A DNA stretch of 64,000 nt, taken from Halobacteria archaeon HArc-gm2 (GTDB lineage Archaea; Halobacteriota; Halobacteria; Halobacteriales; Haloarculaceae). Shown here piece after piece: positions 34,626-44,225 of the stretch; within the stretch, counting starts at the first letter, position 1; each line of letters starts with the position of its first letter. Under the pieces are notes generated by a model. That model was not told the DNA's origin. It searched no databases and saw nothing but the letters and a program-made list of their open reading frames with translations. Where the stretch lies: positions 806,001-870,000 of the forward strand of contig JAOPKE010000001.1 in assembly GCA_025517465.1 (NCBI GenBank), read 5' to 3'. The position numbers were made by a program, and so were the translations under genes.

Positions 34626-35342
34626 TCAGACGAACGGCACGAGCGAGAGGACCAGAGCGGAGACTGTCTCGACGAGTCGTTCCCAGAGGGAGACGCCGGT
34701 CAGAGTCGCCTGGAGAGTGTCGACGCCGAAGAACGAGAACAGAGCAGCACCGGCGTAGTGAGCCTTCCGGAGGTCGAAGCGAGCGGCGAACCGGTGGAAG
34801 AAGTACGCGTTGACGAGCGTGACGGGGACGATGGCCGCCATCTCGCCGACCCAGATGGCCGATACCTGAGAGTACTGGGCGGCGAGGCCGATGGTCACGA
34901 GCTGGGTCTTGTCCCCGAACTCGCCGAAGGCCATCATCGCGAAGATGGGGACGAACCCGCCGAGAACGTTCGGGACGTCCCAGTTCAGGACGGGGACCTG
35001 GACGTCGAGTTCGCCGTCGCTACCGACGACCGCGCCGCCGTCGGTCTGGAACGACGCCTCGTCCGGTCCCGGTGCGGACCGGTACAGGAGGACGGCGAAC
35101 AGACAGAACAGGAGACCGGTGAACAGGTCGAGGACGAACGGCGACAGCGCCGACTGAAGGCGGCTCCCGAACACGACTTCCAGGGCGGTCCAGCCGGCGA
35201 AGGCGCTGGCGGCGGCGCTGACCACGAGGAGGGGGTGGTACCGGGTCGACAGGGCCGCGACGATGAACTGGACCTTCTCGCCGGGCAACACCAGCAACTG
35301 GGTGACGAAGGCGATAGTCGCGACTTCCAGCCAGCCAGTCAC
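34626..35342 (-). CDS. GDT1/TMEM165 (UPF0016) family cation transporter
   Basis: 238 aa, about six to seven membrane helices in two inverted halves. The second half keeps the signature E-x-G-D-K-T (MAFGEFGDKTQLVTIGLAA), which binds Mn or Ca in this family. In the first half the expected motif is altered to LPGEKVQFIVAALS, losing the Gly-Asp pair. An acidic hydrophilic linker (about residues 88-120) separates the halves. Transport of divalent cations is known for homologues; the altered motif may change selectivity. Confidence 0.82.
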   Translation of the reverse strand: MTGWLEVATIAFVTQLLVLPGEKVQFIVAALSTRYHPLLVVSAAASAFAGWTALEVVFGSRLQSALSPFVLDLFTGLLFCLFAVLLYRSAPGPDEASFQTDGGAVVGSDGELDVQVPVLNWDVPNVLGGFVPIFAMMAFGEFGDKTQLVTIGLAAQYSQVSAIWVGEMAAIVPVTLVNAYFFHRFAARFDLRKAHYAGAALFSFFGVDTLQATLTGVSLWERLVETVSALVLSLVPFV

Positions 35343-35411
35343 GCCGACCGACCCCGCCGCTGGTTTCCGACGGACGCTCTGGTGGGAACCATCATACGAC
35401 TATGGATCGGA

Positions 35412-35425
35412 TTAGAGTGCTCTAA
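35412..35425. promoter_or_regulatory. Inverted repeat between the GDT1 and OsmC genes
   Basis: TTAGAG-TG-CTCTAA is a perfect 6-bp inverted repeat with a 2-nt spacer in the divergent intergenic region. It may be an operator for either gene. Confidence 0.35.
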
Positions 35426-35534
35426 ACAAATAATCCTGTTCCCCGAAATTGGTCGGTCCGACGGACGTATGGTCGTCCAGCCCGCGTCGGATCTGACAAC
35501 GTTTAGGGGGGAGGGGTCCGTCCACCCGGACGCA

Positions 35535-35930
35535 ATGACAGACATCGAAGTCACCAGCACGTGCGAGGAGGGCTACACCGCCAACAACGTCATCGACGAC
35601 GAGTGGGAACTCACCGTCGACGCCCTCGAAGAGGACGGGCCGTCGGCACAGCAGGTACTCGTCGCCGATTACGCCTCGTGCTATCTCCCGGCACTCCGCG
35701 TCGCCGCGGACCAGACCGGCTACGACGACATCGGCGAGATCGAGATCGACGTCGAGGCCGACCTCGACGAGGACGACGACGTCTCCGCCATCCGCTTCGA
35801 CCTCCGCGTCGAAGAAGACCTGGGCGACGACGAGCAGGAAGTCGTCGAACTGGGCGAGGAGATCTGCCACGTCCACGACGCGCTGCGCGAGGAACTCCAC
35901 GCCGACATCTCGATCGAGAGCGGCGTCTAG
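35535..35930 (+). CDS. OsmC family protein
   Basis: 131 aa. OsmC/Ohr fold: VTSTCEEGYTANNVIDD at the N-terminus, GPSAQQVLVADYASCYLPAL around the start of the central helix (holding one conserved Cys) and EEICHVHDALREEL near the C-terminus (second Cys, CHVH). The two Cys match the peroxidase pair of OsmC/Ohr proteins that reduce organic hydroperoxides. Very acidic. ATG 35535 gives the normal family length. Confidence 0.85.
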   Translation: MTDIEVTSTCEEGYTANNVIDDEWELTVDALEEDGPSAQQVLVADYASCYLPALRVAADQTGYDDIGEIEIDVEADLDEDDDVSAIRFDLRVEEDLGDDEQEVVELGEEICHVHDALREELHADISIESGV

Positions 35931-36024
35931 GTCGGTTCGACGCGCTGTCTTTTTCGCCGTTCACGTCAACTGAGCGTGGGATCTGCGGGAAACGCTGATA
36001 GGGCCGCCAGGCCAAGGTCTGCCC

Positions 36025-36468
36025 ATGTCAGACGACTGGACCGGCATGATCGCCGGCGAGCGGATGCAACTCGACCAGGAGTTCGCCGACAGAGTCGAGG
36101 CCTCGTCGTTCAACCGCCAGCAGTGGGGGCTCGTGATGACGGCGCTCGACTTCGAAATAGAGAATCCCGGGACGCCGGACCAGGCCACGCTCGTCCCTGA
36201 CACGTCCAGCGTGCCGACGATCATCCCGGAACTGGACAACCTCGAGCAACCAGGCGCAATGGGCGGCGGGTCACAGTCATCGGACTCCGGCGGCGGACTG
36301 ATGGACTCGGTGAAAGGTGCGCTCGGCCTGGGCGGTGGCAGCGGCGGCAGCGACCAGGAGCGCCTCGACGAGGCCACCGAACTGGCGACCGACTACTGCG
36401 ACCGCCTCCAGGAGCGCCTGGAATCCAGCGGTCGCTGGGAGAGCGTCTGCAAGCGCGCGCAGGACTAG
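36025..36468 (+). CDS. Haloarchaeal protein, DUF5799-like
   Basis: 147 aa. N-terminal segment DWTGMIAGERMQLDQEFADR and QQWGLVMTALDFEIENPGTP resemble a haloarchaeal DUF I recall as DUF5799. A Gly/Ser-rich linker (residues 73-110) with one amphipathic helix (MDSVKGALGL) leads to a C-terminal helix with a Cys at each end (YCDRLQERL, WESVCKRAQD). Function unknown. The stop overlaps the stop of a convergent 49-aa gene. Confidence 0.75.
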   Translation: MSDDWTGMIAGERMQLDQEFADRVEASSFNRQQWGLVMTALDFEIENPGTPDQATLVPDTSSVPTIIPELDNLEQPGAMGGGSQSSDSGGGLMDSVKGALGLGGGSGGSDQERLDEATELATDYCDRLQERLESSGRWESVCKRAQD

Positions 36469-36614
36469 TACTCGTCCCCGCCGTGGAACATCGTCAGCTC
36501 CTCGGCCTCGTAGATGTTGATCAGCTCGGTGATTATCTCGTCGTAGGACTCGTCTTCGACCTGGAGCTGTTCCAGCCGCTCGACCGTCTCCTCGTCGTGT
36601 TCGACGGTTGGCAT
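36465..36614 (-). CDS. 49-aa protein, antitoxin-like or DNA-binding
   Basis: Reading from ATG 36614 gives MPTVEHDEETVERLEQLQVE, then DESYDEIITELINIYEAEEL and a short tail ending in TAG 36465. The pattern of a short strand, helix, turn and helix, with EDESYDEIITELI, matches the short haloarchaeal proteins that look like ribbon-helix-helix antitoxins without the toxin. Convergent with and touching the previous gene. Confidence 0.7.
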   Translation of the reverse strand: MPTVEHDEETVERLEQLQVEDESYDEIITELINIYEAEELTMFHGGDEY

Positions 36615-36734
36615 ACGTGTCGAACGACGTGCCGGATTCACTTAATCACGGGGCTGGCACGTCCTGGGCGCCAGCCCTGCGGCCATCCGAACTGCAGCGA
36701 AGCGCTCTAATGAAGTCCACGAGATGCACTGGAT

Positions 36735-37859
36735 ATGACGACGTTCGACGAGGATACCGCCGGTGCGGTCGCCGGCGCGGTCGAGCAGTTCCCCGCCACG
36801 CTCTCGGGCGGTCGCGTCGTGTTCGGCTTCGACGGCTTCGTCGACCAGGTCCGCGAGGTCGTCGCCGACCGTCGGGACCCCGACACCCACGACCGCCTCG
36901 ACGAACTCGCGGGGTTCAGCGACCGCGTCGCGGCCTCCGTCGCCGCGGACAGCTCCCTCTCCTTCGAGTGGATCCAGCGCGGGACGCGGACGGGCGGCCA
37001 CACCTGCCACCTCGGCCGCGCCTTCGGGAAGTGGGGCTTCGACCCCGTCCTCGTCGGAATGTACGGTGACCCCATTCAAGAGCCGTTCGAGCGGGAGTTC
37101 GCCGACTACGAGCTCCACACGCTCGGCGAACCGGGATACACCGACGCCGTCGAGTTCGACGACGGGAAGCTGCTGCTCATCGAGAACGGCGACTCGATGG
37201 AACTCGACTGGGACCGCCTCCGTGACCGCGTCGGTCGCGAGACGCTGGTGAACCGGCTCGACGGCGCGCGACTCTTCGGTGCCGGCTACTGGGCGGAGAC
37301 GCCGAACCTCCCCGACCTGGTCGCTGGCCTCAGGGAACTCTGGTCGGAACTGGCGGACCCGCCGGAGACGGTCGTCGTCGACCCCGGCGACGTCAGGAAA
37401 CTCGACCCCGGCCGGCTTCGCGCCGGTCGTGACGCGCTCGGCGAACTGGACGACATCGCCCGGGTCGTCCTCACCGCGAACCGCGCCGAGACCGAGGTTC
37501 TCGCGGATACCTACGGCGAGGGAACGGAGTCTGATCGGGACGCCGCGGGCGACGCGGAACTCGTCTTCGACGCCCTCGACGTCGCACTGGTCGTCTGCCA
37601 CGGACTCGAAGAATCAGTCGTCGTGAGAGAGGGCGGGATCCATCGGGTGGCCGTCCCCGTCGTCGACGACCCGGTCCTGACGACGAGTTCTGGCGACCAC
37701 TTCAACGCCGGCCTCGCGCTCGCGCTCGTCGAGGGGATGGGCCCCAGCGCTGCCGCAGCCGTCGGGAACGCCGTCGCGGGCTGCTTCGTCCGGACCGGTG
37801 AACCACCGTCGGTGGCGGACGTTCGAGCGTTCCTCGACGGGTACGAGGCGGAGTTCTAA
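36735..37859 (+). CDS. PfkB-family carbohydrate kinase, divergent
   Basis: 374 aa, longer than ribokinases of about 300 aa. VVFGFDGFVDQVREVV replaces the usual N-terminal strand; TGGHTCHLGRAFGKWG corresponds to the GG sugar-binding region; the catalytic motif normally written DTTGAGDxF reads TTSSGDHFNAGLALAL, keeping the anion-hole Gly-Asp. Phosphorylates a sugar or nucleoside, identity unknown. It converges on the second PfkB kinase with 13 bp between the stops. Confidence 0.82.
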   Translation: MTTFDEDTAGAVAGAVEQFPATLSGGRVVFGFDGFVDQVREVVADRRDPDTHDRLDELAGFSDRVAASVAADSSLSFEWIQRGTRTGGHTCHLGRAFGKWGFDPVLVGMYGDPIQEPFEREFADYELHTLGEPGYTDAVEFDDGKLLLIENGDSMELDWDRLRDRVGRETLVNRLDGARLFGAGYWAETPNLPDLVAGLRELWSELADPPETVVVDPGDVRKLDPGRLRAGRDALGELDDIARVVLTANRAETEVLADTYGEGTESDRDAAGDAELVFDALDVALVVCHGLEESVVVREGGIHRVAVPVVDDPVLTTSSGDHFNAGLALALVEGMGPSAAAAVGNAVAGCFVRTGEPPSVADVRAFLDGYEAEF

Positions 37860-37872
37860 CTCGCGAAGCGGA

Positions 37873-38781
37873 CTAGTACCGTGAGAGGTCGACTGCCCTC
37901 CTCCGCGTGGCGACTTTCTCGAAGGACGGCACGCTCGTTCCCGACTGTTCCACCACTGTCGACGCGACGGCGATCCCGTTCCGGAGGGCGCTCTCCGTCG
38001 GTTCTCCCGCGTCGATAGCAGCCAGGTAGCCGGCGGCGAGCGCGTCGCCCGCTCCAACGGTGTCGACGACGTCGGCGTCGAGGGCGTCCGCGACGAGTAC
38101 GCCGTCGGGGCCGGAATAGAACGCGCCCTCGGCCCCCAGCGAGGCCAGCACGCGTTCGAACCCGCGGTCGCGGAGCCGCTCCGCAGCGGTCGCACAGCCG
38201 TCGAGGGTCGAAACGTCCGTTCCAGTCGCCTCCCCGAGTTCCGACCGGTTTGGCGTACAGAGTTCGTATTCTCCGTCCACGGCGGCGAGCAGGTCGCCGT
38301 AGACGTCGACGGACGTCTCCCACGCGCCCGCAGTCCCAACGGCGTCGATAGCGTCGACACCGAGTCCGGGCGGCAGGCTCCCGGCGACGTGAACCCGTTC
38401 CGGGTCGTGTTCGTCGAGAATTCCGAGCAGGTCGTCGACGGCAGCCTGGGAGGCTTCGGGACCGTCCTGATTGAGCTTGTACTCCCCGTCGGCGGCGAGC
38501 GCCGTCGTGTTGAGACGCGTCGGTTCGTCCAGGTCGACGAAGTCGGCCAAGATTCCCTCGCTTGCCAGGGCATCGGTGACGAACCGCCCGGTGAACCCGC
38601 CGAGCAGTCCAGTCGCTACCGTCTCAGTTTCCAGCGCGTCGAGGTACTGCGAGACGTTGATCCCCTTGCCGCCAGGGTCGTACCGGGCGTCCGCGGTGCG
38701 GCTGACGGTTCCCGGCGCCAGTTCACCGTCGAAGTGGAGCGTCTGGTCGACGGCGGGGTTGTAGGTGACGGTCAGAATCAC
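37873..38781 (-). CDS. pfkB: 1-phosphofructokinase (PfkB family)
   Basis: 302 aa. Phosphorylates fructose 1-phosphate to the 1,6-bisphosphate in haloarchaeal fructose catabolism. The signature is complete: LTVTYNPAVDQTLHF at the N-terminus, RYDPGGKGINVSQYL (residues 33-47), LASLGAEGAFYSG and DTVGAGDALAAGYLAA with the catalytic Asp. Starts and ends match FruK/TagK-type enzymes. No PTS or aldolase gene is adjacent, so fructose specificity is family inference. Confidence 0.88.
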   Translation of the reverse strand: MILTVTYNPAVDQTLHFDGELAPGTVSRTADARYDPGGKGINVSQYLDALETETVATGLLGGFTGRFVTDALASEGILADFVDLDEPTRLNTTALAADGEYKLNQDGPEASQAAVDDLLGILDEHDPERVHVAGSLPPGLGVDAIDAVGTAGAWETSVDVYGDLLAAVDGEYELCTPNRSELGEATGTDVSTLDGCATAAERLRDRGFERVLASLGAEGAFYSGPDGVLVADALDADVVDTVGAGDALAAGYLAAIDAGEPTESALRNGIAVASTVVEQSGTSVPSFEKVATRRRAVDLSRY

Positions 38782-38904
38782 GGTGTCGTCCCCCGGGAGC
38801 GCGAGATATCCATCGCGCGATGGTTCGTTCGGCCCCGGTATACCGTTTGCTTTGGCGTCGAGCGTCCGACCTGGGAGGAGGCCTGGTCGCGGAGCGGTCC
38901 GACT

Positions 38905-39885
38905 TCAGAGCCGGTCGAGAACCGCAGACGTGACCTCGTCGGTGCTCGCGTCGCCGCCGAGGTCGGGCGTTCGCGGGCCCTCGTCGAGGACCCCTTCGAC
39001 GGCCGCTCGAACGCGGTCGCCCTCGTCGTCGTAGCCCAGGTGGTCGAGCAGCATCGCGGCCGAGAGGATCATCGCAGACGGGTTGGCGACGCCCTGGCCG
39101 GCGATGTCCGGTGCGCTCCCGTGGACCGGTTCGAACAGCGCGTTCTCCTCGCCGACGTTGGCGCTAGGGAGCAGGCCGAGGCCGCCGACGAGGCCCGCGG
39201 CCAGGTCCGAGAGCATGTCACCGGCGAGATTCGGGCAGATGACGACGCCGTAGTCCTCGGGGTGCATGACCAGGTGCATCGCGAGCGCGTCCATCAGCGC
39301 GGTGTCGTGGTCGGCGCCGCGCTCTTCGGCGACTGCTTCGGCCGTCTCCAGGAAGAGCCCGTCCGTCTCGCGCATGACGTTGGCCTTGTGGGCGATGGTG
39401 ACGTCGTCGAAACCGTTCTGTCGGGCGTAATCGAAGCCGAACTCGGCGATGTCGCGGGAGGCGTCCTCGGTGACGACGCGGGTGAGCGTCCGGACGCCGT
39501 CGGTGATTTCGTCCTCGATGCCCGAGTAGACGCCCTCCGTGTTCTCGCGGACGAAGACGATGTCGGTGTCGGGCTGAACCGCGTCGAGGCCGGGGTAGGA
39601 GACGGCGGGGCGGACGTTGGCGAACGAGCCGACGACCTCCCGGAGTGGGAGGATGACGTCGGCGGCGGTCTCGCCGGCCGCGCCGAACAGCGTCGCGTCG
39701 GCGTCGGCGGCCATCTCGCGGGTCTCCTGGGGGAGCGCTTCGCCGGTCTCGGCTTCCACCGCGTCGCCGGCGTCGCCCTCGACGAAGTCGAAGTCCACGT
39801 CCAGTGCCTGAAGTACCTCGACGGCAGCGGGCGTCACTTCCTGTCCGATACCGTCGCCGGGGATCACGGCGATCTCGTGAGTCAT
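38905..39885 (-). CDS. leuB: 3-isopropylmalate dehydrogenase
   Basis: Third leucine enzyme: oxidative decarboxylation of 3-isopropylmalate. 326 aa. [19 protein letters not shown] at the N-terminus; [16 protein letters not shown] with substrate Arg/Glu/Tyr; [16 protein letters not shown] with catalytic Lys; [20 protein letters not shown] with metal Asp; [18 protein letters not shown] for NAD. It is close to isocitrate dehydrogenase, but its length and the nearby leuC/leuD favour LeuB. It is separated from leuD by about 5.3 kb of unrelated genes. Confidence 0.9.
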   Translation of the reverse strand: MTHEIAVIPGDGIGQEVTPAAVEVLQALDVDFDFVEGDAGDAVEAETGEALPQETREMAADADATLFGAAGETAADVILPLREVVGSFANVRPAVSYPGLDAVQPDTDIVFVRENTEGVYSGIEDEITDGVRTLTRVVTEDASRDIAEFGFDYARQNGFDDVTIAHKANVMRETDGLFLETAEAVAEERGADHDTALMDALAMHLVMHPEDYGVVICPNLAGDMLSDLAAGLVGGLGLLPSANVGEENALFEPVHGSAPDIAGQGVANPSAMILSAAMLLDHLGYDDEGDRVRAAVEGVLDEGPRTPDLGGDASTDEVTSAVLDRL

Positions 39886-39983
39886 GTTCCAGAGTCCTTC
39901 GGGACGTGAAAAGAGGGTATCGATGTGGGAGTCGCGAGTATCGACGGCGCTCTGCGGTCGCCACCATCGGCCGGAGCCGTCTC

Positions 39984-42005
39984 TCAGTCGTCGTCGCCGA
40001 TGCGCGCCCGTTCGACGAAGTCGTCCGGCAGCGCCTCGACGTTGCCGATCTGGACCCGCCAGAGGTTGGCGTACGTGCCGTCGGCCTCTAGTAGTTCGTC
40101 GTGGGTCCCGTCTTCGACCAGTTCGCCGTCGTCGAGGACGAGGATGCGGTCGGCGTCCCGGACCGTCGACAGGCGGTGGGCGATGACGAACGTCGTCCGG
40201 TCTTCGGTCAGGTCGTCCAGGTTCTCCTGGATGAGCACCTCCGTCTCGTTGTCGACGTGGCTGGTGGCTTCGTCGAAGACGAGGATGGACGGATCGCCGA
40301 CGACCGCGCGAGCGATGGCGATTCGCTGGCGCTGGCCGCCGGAGAGCTTCGTCCCGCGCTCGCCGACCTCGGTGTCGTACCCCTTGGGGAGTCGTTCGAC
40401 GAACTCGTGTGCGCCTGCTTCCTTCGCGGCGCGCTCGACGGCTGCGCGCTTTGCCTCGTCGGACGTCCCGTCTTCGTGAAGGCCGTAGGCGACGTTCTCG
40501 GCGACGGTCCCGTTGAAGAGGAACGGATCCTGGTCGACGTACCCGATGGACCGCCGGAGGCTCTCGCGGGTCACGTCGCGGACGTCCGTCCCGTCGACGC
40601 GGACCGCGCCCTCCTCAACGTCCTCAGAACTCGGAGAGTTCTGCTGTGCTCGTGGGACGTCAGACCTGCCTGACGTCCCACGAACGTCGTAAAAGCGGAG
40701 CAGGAGCTTGATCAGCGTGGACTTTCCCGCGCCGGTCGATCCCACGATGCCGACCGTCCGGCCGGCTTCGACGTCGAACGACATTCCGTCGAGGACGCGC
40801 TCGGGTTCATCGTCGGCGTCACCTCCCGAACCGCTTCCGGGATAGCTGAACGCGACGTCGTCGTACTCGACGTCGCCGTCGACGTCCCCGAGTTCCGCTT
40901 TGCCAGCGTCGTCGATCCGTCGGTCGACGTCCCGCAGGCCGACGATGCGCTTGGCGGCCGCCTTGGCGCTCTTGAACGTCTCGATGACGCCGGCGACCCA
41001 GCGCATGGGCCCCGTCAGTTGCTGCATGTAGAACAGGAACGGGATCAACTCGCCCGCCGTGAGCGTGCCAGTGAACCAGAGCGGTGCCCCGTCGATTACC
41101 CAGACCGAGCCGACGACGAACGTGACGAGGAGTGACGCGCCGGAGATGAGTCGCATCGACGGGCGGTGGCGGGCCGAGACGCGCTTTGCGCCCCACCGCG
41201 CGTCCCTATGTTTACGGGAGTCTTCAGCGACGCGCTCGCTCTCGAACGGCTCTGCCGCGAACGCCTTGATCACGTCGATGCCGCTGAGCGTCGTCTCCAG
41301 CCGGGCGTTCAGGTCGCCGACCTCCGACCGGACCACGTCCTGGAGGCGTTCGAGCACCTGCGAGAACCACCAGTTGACGCCGGCGATGAGCGGCGCCGCC
41401 GCGAGCACGAACAGCGCGAGCTGCCAGTTCAACAGGACCATCAGGCCCATCGACGTCACGAGCACTACGACGACTCGCGTTGCACCGGTGATGCCCCGGG
41501 TGAGGAACCGTTCGAGCGTGTTGACGTCGTTGTTGAGCACGCTCATCACGTCGCCAGTCCGGCTGTCCTCGAAGAAACCCAGTTCGAGGCCCGTCGCGGT
41601 GTCGAACGCATCGATCCGGAGTCCGTGGAGGAACCGCTGGGCGAAGACGTTCCGGGTGATCTGGCTCAGGTTCGCCGCGAGGATGTCGGCGACTTTCATG
41701 CCCAGGAGGAGATAGAAGGTGAACCAGAGCTGTGCGAGCGGCTCTTCCTCCGGCGGAATCAAGGCGTCGGGAACCAGGGGGAGCGCGTACACCTGCCCGT
41801 TGAACATCGCGTCGATAGCGATACCCAGGACGAAGATGTCGGCCATGTCTAGCGCCGTGCCGAAGGCGAGCGACGTGACGCTCACTCCCAGGTACGGCAG
41901 TTGCGGCCGCCCCTGTGACCAGATCAGGTCGACGAGCGGCCAGTCGGTCTCGGCGGCGTCGGCGATGTCGTCCGGGCGCTCCCTCGACTCGCCGTCGTCA
42001 CTCAT
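39984..42005 (-). CDS. ABC exporter subunit with an in-frame hairpin insertion in the NBD
   Basis: 673 aa, fused six-helix transmembrane domain (residues 30-350) and nucleotide-binding domain. Walker [12 protein letters not shown]-loop [11 protein letters not shown], signature KLSGGQRQR, Walker [13 protein letters not shown] and H-loop VIAHRLSTV are all intact. About 22 extra residues (from [10 protein letters not shown] to SPSSED) sit between [10 protein letters not shown] and EGAVRVDG, where its partner has only PDEGEIRVDG; they are encoded by hairpin DNA (40625-40683). Starts by ATGA overlap with the partner gene. Substrate unknown. Confidence 0.92.
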   Translation of the reverse strand: MSDDGESRERPDDIADAAETDWPLVDLIWSQGRPQLPYLGVSVTSLAFGTALDMADIFVLGIAIDAMFNGQVYALPLVPDALIPPEEEPLAQLWFTFYLLLGMKVADILAANLSQITRNVFAQRFLHGLRIDAFDTATGLELGFFEDSRTGDVMSVLNNDVNTLERFLTRGITGATRVVVVLVTSMGLMVLLNWQLALFVLAAAPLIAGVNWWFSQVLERLQDVVRSEVGDLNARLETTLSGIDVIKAFAAEPFESERVAEDSRKHRDARWGAKRVSARHRPSMRLISGASLLVTFVVGSVWVIDGAPLWFTGTLTAGELIPFLFYMQQLTGPMRWVAGVIETFKSAKAAAKRIVGLRDVDRRIDDAGKAELGDVDGDVEYDDVAFSYPGSGSGGDADDEPERVLDGMSFDVEAGRTVGIVGSTGAGKSTLIKLLLRFYDVRGTSGRSDVPRAQQNSPSSEDVEEGAVRVDGTDVRDVTRESLRRSIGYVDQDPFLFNGTVAENVAYGLHEDGTSDEAKRAAVERAAKEAGAHEFVERLPKGYDTEVGERGTKLSGGQRQRIAIARAVVGDPSILVFDEATSHVDNETEVLIQENLDDLTEDRTTFVIAHRLSTVRDADRILVLDDGELVEDGTHDELLEADGTYANLWRVQIGNVEALPDDFVERARIGDDD
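40625..40683. repeat. Hairpin-rich insertion within an ABC transporter gene
   Basis: Two perfect inverted repeats lie inside the coding region: CAGAACTC/GAGTTCTG with a 3-nt loop (40625-40643), and TCGTGGGACGTCAG (40650-40663) with its complement (40670-40683) around a 6-nt loop. Together they encode most of the 22 residues absent from the partner ABC subunit. The frame is kept. Confidence 0.75.
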
Positions 42006-43903
42006 CGCGCCACCTCCTCGCCGTCGACGGCGCGGTCGAGGAACTCGTCGGAGACCGACCCCACGTCGCCGACCTGCACGCGCCAGAGGTCGGCGTAGAG
42101 GCCGTCGGCCTCGAGCAGGTCCTCGTGCGCGCCGTCCTCGACGAGTTCCCCGTCGTCCACGACGAGAATCCGGTCGGCGTCTCTGACCGTCGAGAGGCGG
42201 TGGGCGATGACGAACGTCGTCCGGTCACCGGCGAGCGCGTCGAGGCTCTGCTGGATCTGGAGTTCGGTCTCGTTGTCGACGTGACTCGTCGCCTCGTCGA
42301 GCACCAGGATTTCGGGGTCGCGGAGAATCGCCCGCGCGACGGCGATACGCTGGCGCTGGCCGCCGGAGAGCTTCACGCCGCGCTCACCGACGGTCGTGTC
42401 GTACCCCTCGGGGAGGTCGGAGACGAACTCGTGGGCGCCCGCGAGTTTCGCGGCCGCGACGACGTCCTCCCGGTCGGCCTCGGGCCGAGCGTAGGCGACG
42501 TTCTCCCGGACCGTCCCGTAGAAGAGGAACGGGTCCTGGCTGACGTAGCCCACGTGGTCCCGGAGGCTCCGAAGGTCGACGCCGGCGACGTCCTGGCCGT
42601 CGACCCGGATTTCACCCTCGTCCGGGTCGTAGAACCGGAACAGGAGCTTGATCAGTGTGGACTTGCCCGCGCCTGTCGAGCCCACGATGCCGACCAGTTC
42701 GCCGGGGTCGACGGTGGCGTCGATGTCCCGGATCGCGGGTTCGTCGGCACCGTCGTAGGCGAAGGAGACGTCGTCGTACACCACGCGGCCCTCGGTCACC
42801 TCGATGGCCTGCGCGTCCGGGTTCTCCTCCGCGACTGCGGGACTCGTGAGCACCGCGACGACGCGTTTCCCCGACGCTAGCGCGTTCTCGTAGTTGTCGA
42901 TAACCCGCACCGCGAGGTTACGGACGGGGTGGAGGAACGACCGGGCGTACATCAGGAAGGTGACGAGCGTCCCGGCTGTGAGCGTCGTCGTGAAGAAGGC
43001 GGGCGGACCGAACAGGACCCAGTAGCCACCGAGCAGGAAGAGCCCGCGCTCGCCCGCGCGGCCGAGGAGCCACGTCGTGAAGTCGTAGCCGATGCGGAGC
43101 CGGATGGCTGACCACTTCGACTCCTTGTACGCGGCCGAGGCGTCCTCGACGCGCGCTCGCTCGTCGTCCTCCCTGGTGAACGCCTTGACCGTGCTGATCC
43201 CGTCGATAGCGTCCTCCAGCCGGGCGTTGACCGAGCCGACGCTCTCGCGGACGGTGTCGTAGCGAGGTTCGAGGAGGTTCGCGTAGAGGCGGCTCGTGAT
43301 CCCCAGGGCGAGGGGCGTCAGGGCGACGACGAGGGCGAGTTGCCAGTTGAGCAGCGCCATGAACACGAGGGCCACGAGCAACTCGGTGACGTACGTGACG
43401 CCGTTGTACGTCCCGGTCGCCAGGTCCTCCATGTTGTCGACGTCGTTGTTGAGCACGCTCATGATCTCGCCGCTCTGGCGGTCGTCGAAGTACCCCATCT
43501 CCAGGCCCACGACGGCCTCGTAGGTCGCGGTCCGGACGTCGTGGAGTGTGTCCAGCGTCGCCCGGTCGTACAGCAACTGGGCGAGCCAGTCGAGACCGCT
43601 CTCGGCCACGACGGCCATCCCGAGGACGATAACGGTGAACCACAGCTGTTCGGTCGTCGTCATCGTCGACGTGAACGACTGGGGAACCAGCGGAATCGCG
43701 TACGGCTCGCTGGCGAACAGTAACCCATCGAGCGCGACGCCGATCATGAGCGCCGGGATCCGCTGGGGGATTCGCGCGAGCGTGAGCGCGACCAGGCCGA
43801 GCGCGAATCGACCGGCGTGGGGCCGGGCGTAGCGCTCGGCGAGATACCCCAGCGGGTTGCCGACGTCGCGTTCCCGCAACGCCACCCCACCGTCACCCGA
43901 CAT
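42002..43903 (-). CDS. ABC exporter subunit, partner of the downstream gene
   Basis: 633 aa, transmembrane domain fused to a nucleotide-binding domain. Walker [12 protein letters not shown]-loop YVSQDPFLFYG, signature KLSGGQRQR, Walker [13 protein letters not shown] and H-loop VIAHRLSTV are complete. With the overlapping downstream subunit it should form a heterodimeric MsbA/LmrA-type exporter of lipids, drugs or peptides. The two NBD ends are nearly alike ([18 protein letters not shown] in both), so the pair arose by duplication. Confidence 0.93.
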   Translation of the reverse strand: MSGDGGVALRERDVGNPLGYLAERYARPHAGRFALGLVALTLARIPQRIPALMIGVALDGLLFASEPYAIPLVPQSFTSTMTTTEQLWFTVIVLGMAVVAESGLDWLAQLLYDRATLDTLHDVRTATYEAVVGLEMGYFDDRQSGEIMSVLNNDVDNMEDLATGTYNGVTYVTELLVALVFMALLNWQLALVVALTPLALGITSRLYANLLEPRYDTVRESVGSVNARLEDAIDGISTVKAFTREDDERARVEDASAAYKESKWSAIRLRIGYDFTTWLLGRAGERGLFLLGGYWVLFGPPAFFTTTLTAGTLVTFLMYARSFLHPVRNLAVRVIDNYENALASGKRVVAVLTSPAVAEENPDAQAIEVTEGRVVYDDVSFAYDGADEPAIRDIDATVDPGELVGIVGSTGAGKSTLIKLLFRFYDPDEGEIRVDGQDVAGVDLRSLRDHVGYVSQDPFLFYGTVRENVAYARPEADREDVVAAAKLAGAHEFVSDLPEGYDTTVGERGVKLSGGQRQRIAVARAILRDPEILVLDEATSHVDNETELQIQQSLDALAGDRTTFVIAHRLSTVRDADRILVVDDGELVEDGAHEDLLEADGLYADLWRVQVGDVGSVSDEFLDRAVDGEEVAR

Positions 43904-44225
43904 GCTAGAACGCCCTCCGCTGCCGTCGCGGCGCGGCGGCTACGCCCTCCTGTCCAGCCAGCACGGACGTGAAACGACCAGTACTCATCTCGGCATCGAC
44001 CTTTCGATTCGTTGTGTTCCCACCTGGGATTTAGTAATTGCGAGAGAGTGACAGAGACTCGCACGCGCGTCCCGGCACGTCGCGAAATATATTTTCCCCA
44101 ACTAGTCCTCACTGGCACGTTAATTACCTCCATTTAGGGTCGAAATACCACCATATACAGCGTCTCCCGCGACTTTCGGTTCTGGGGCCAGACGATTTAT
44201 AATTGCGCAGACACTACAGGCACCG
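43904..44225. other. Divergent intergenic region, AT-rich
   Basis: 322 bp between the ABC exporter and the TraB-like gene. AT-rich patches (AAATATATTTT at about 44085, TTAATTACC at about 44121) are unusual for this GC-rich genome and probably hold promoters in both directions. No gene is seen. Confidence 0.5.
44194..44203 (+). promoter_or_regulatory. TATA box of the TraB-like gene
   Basis: GATTTATAAT, centred about 27 nt before the ATG at 44226, predicts a leaderless transcript. Confidence 0.6.
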
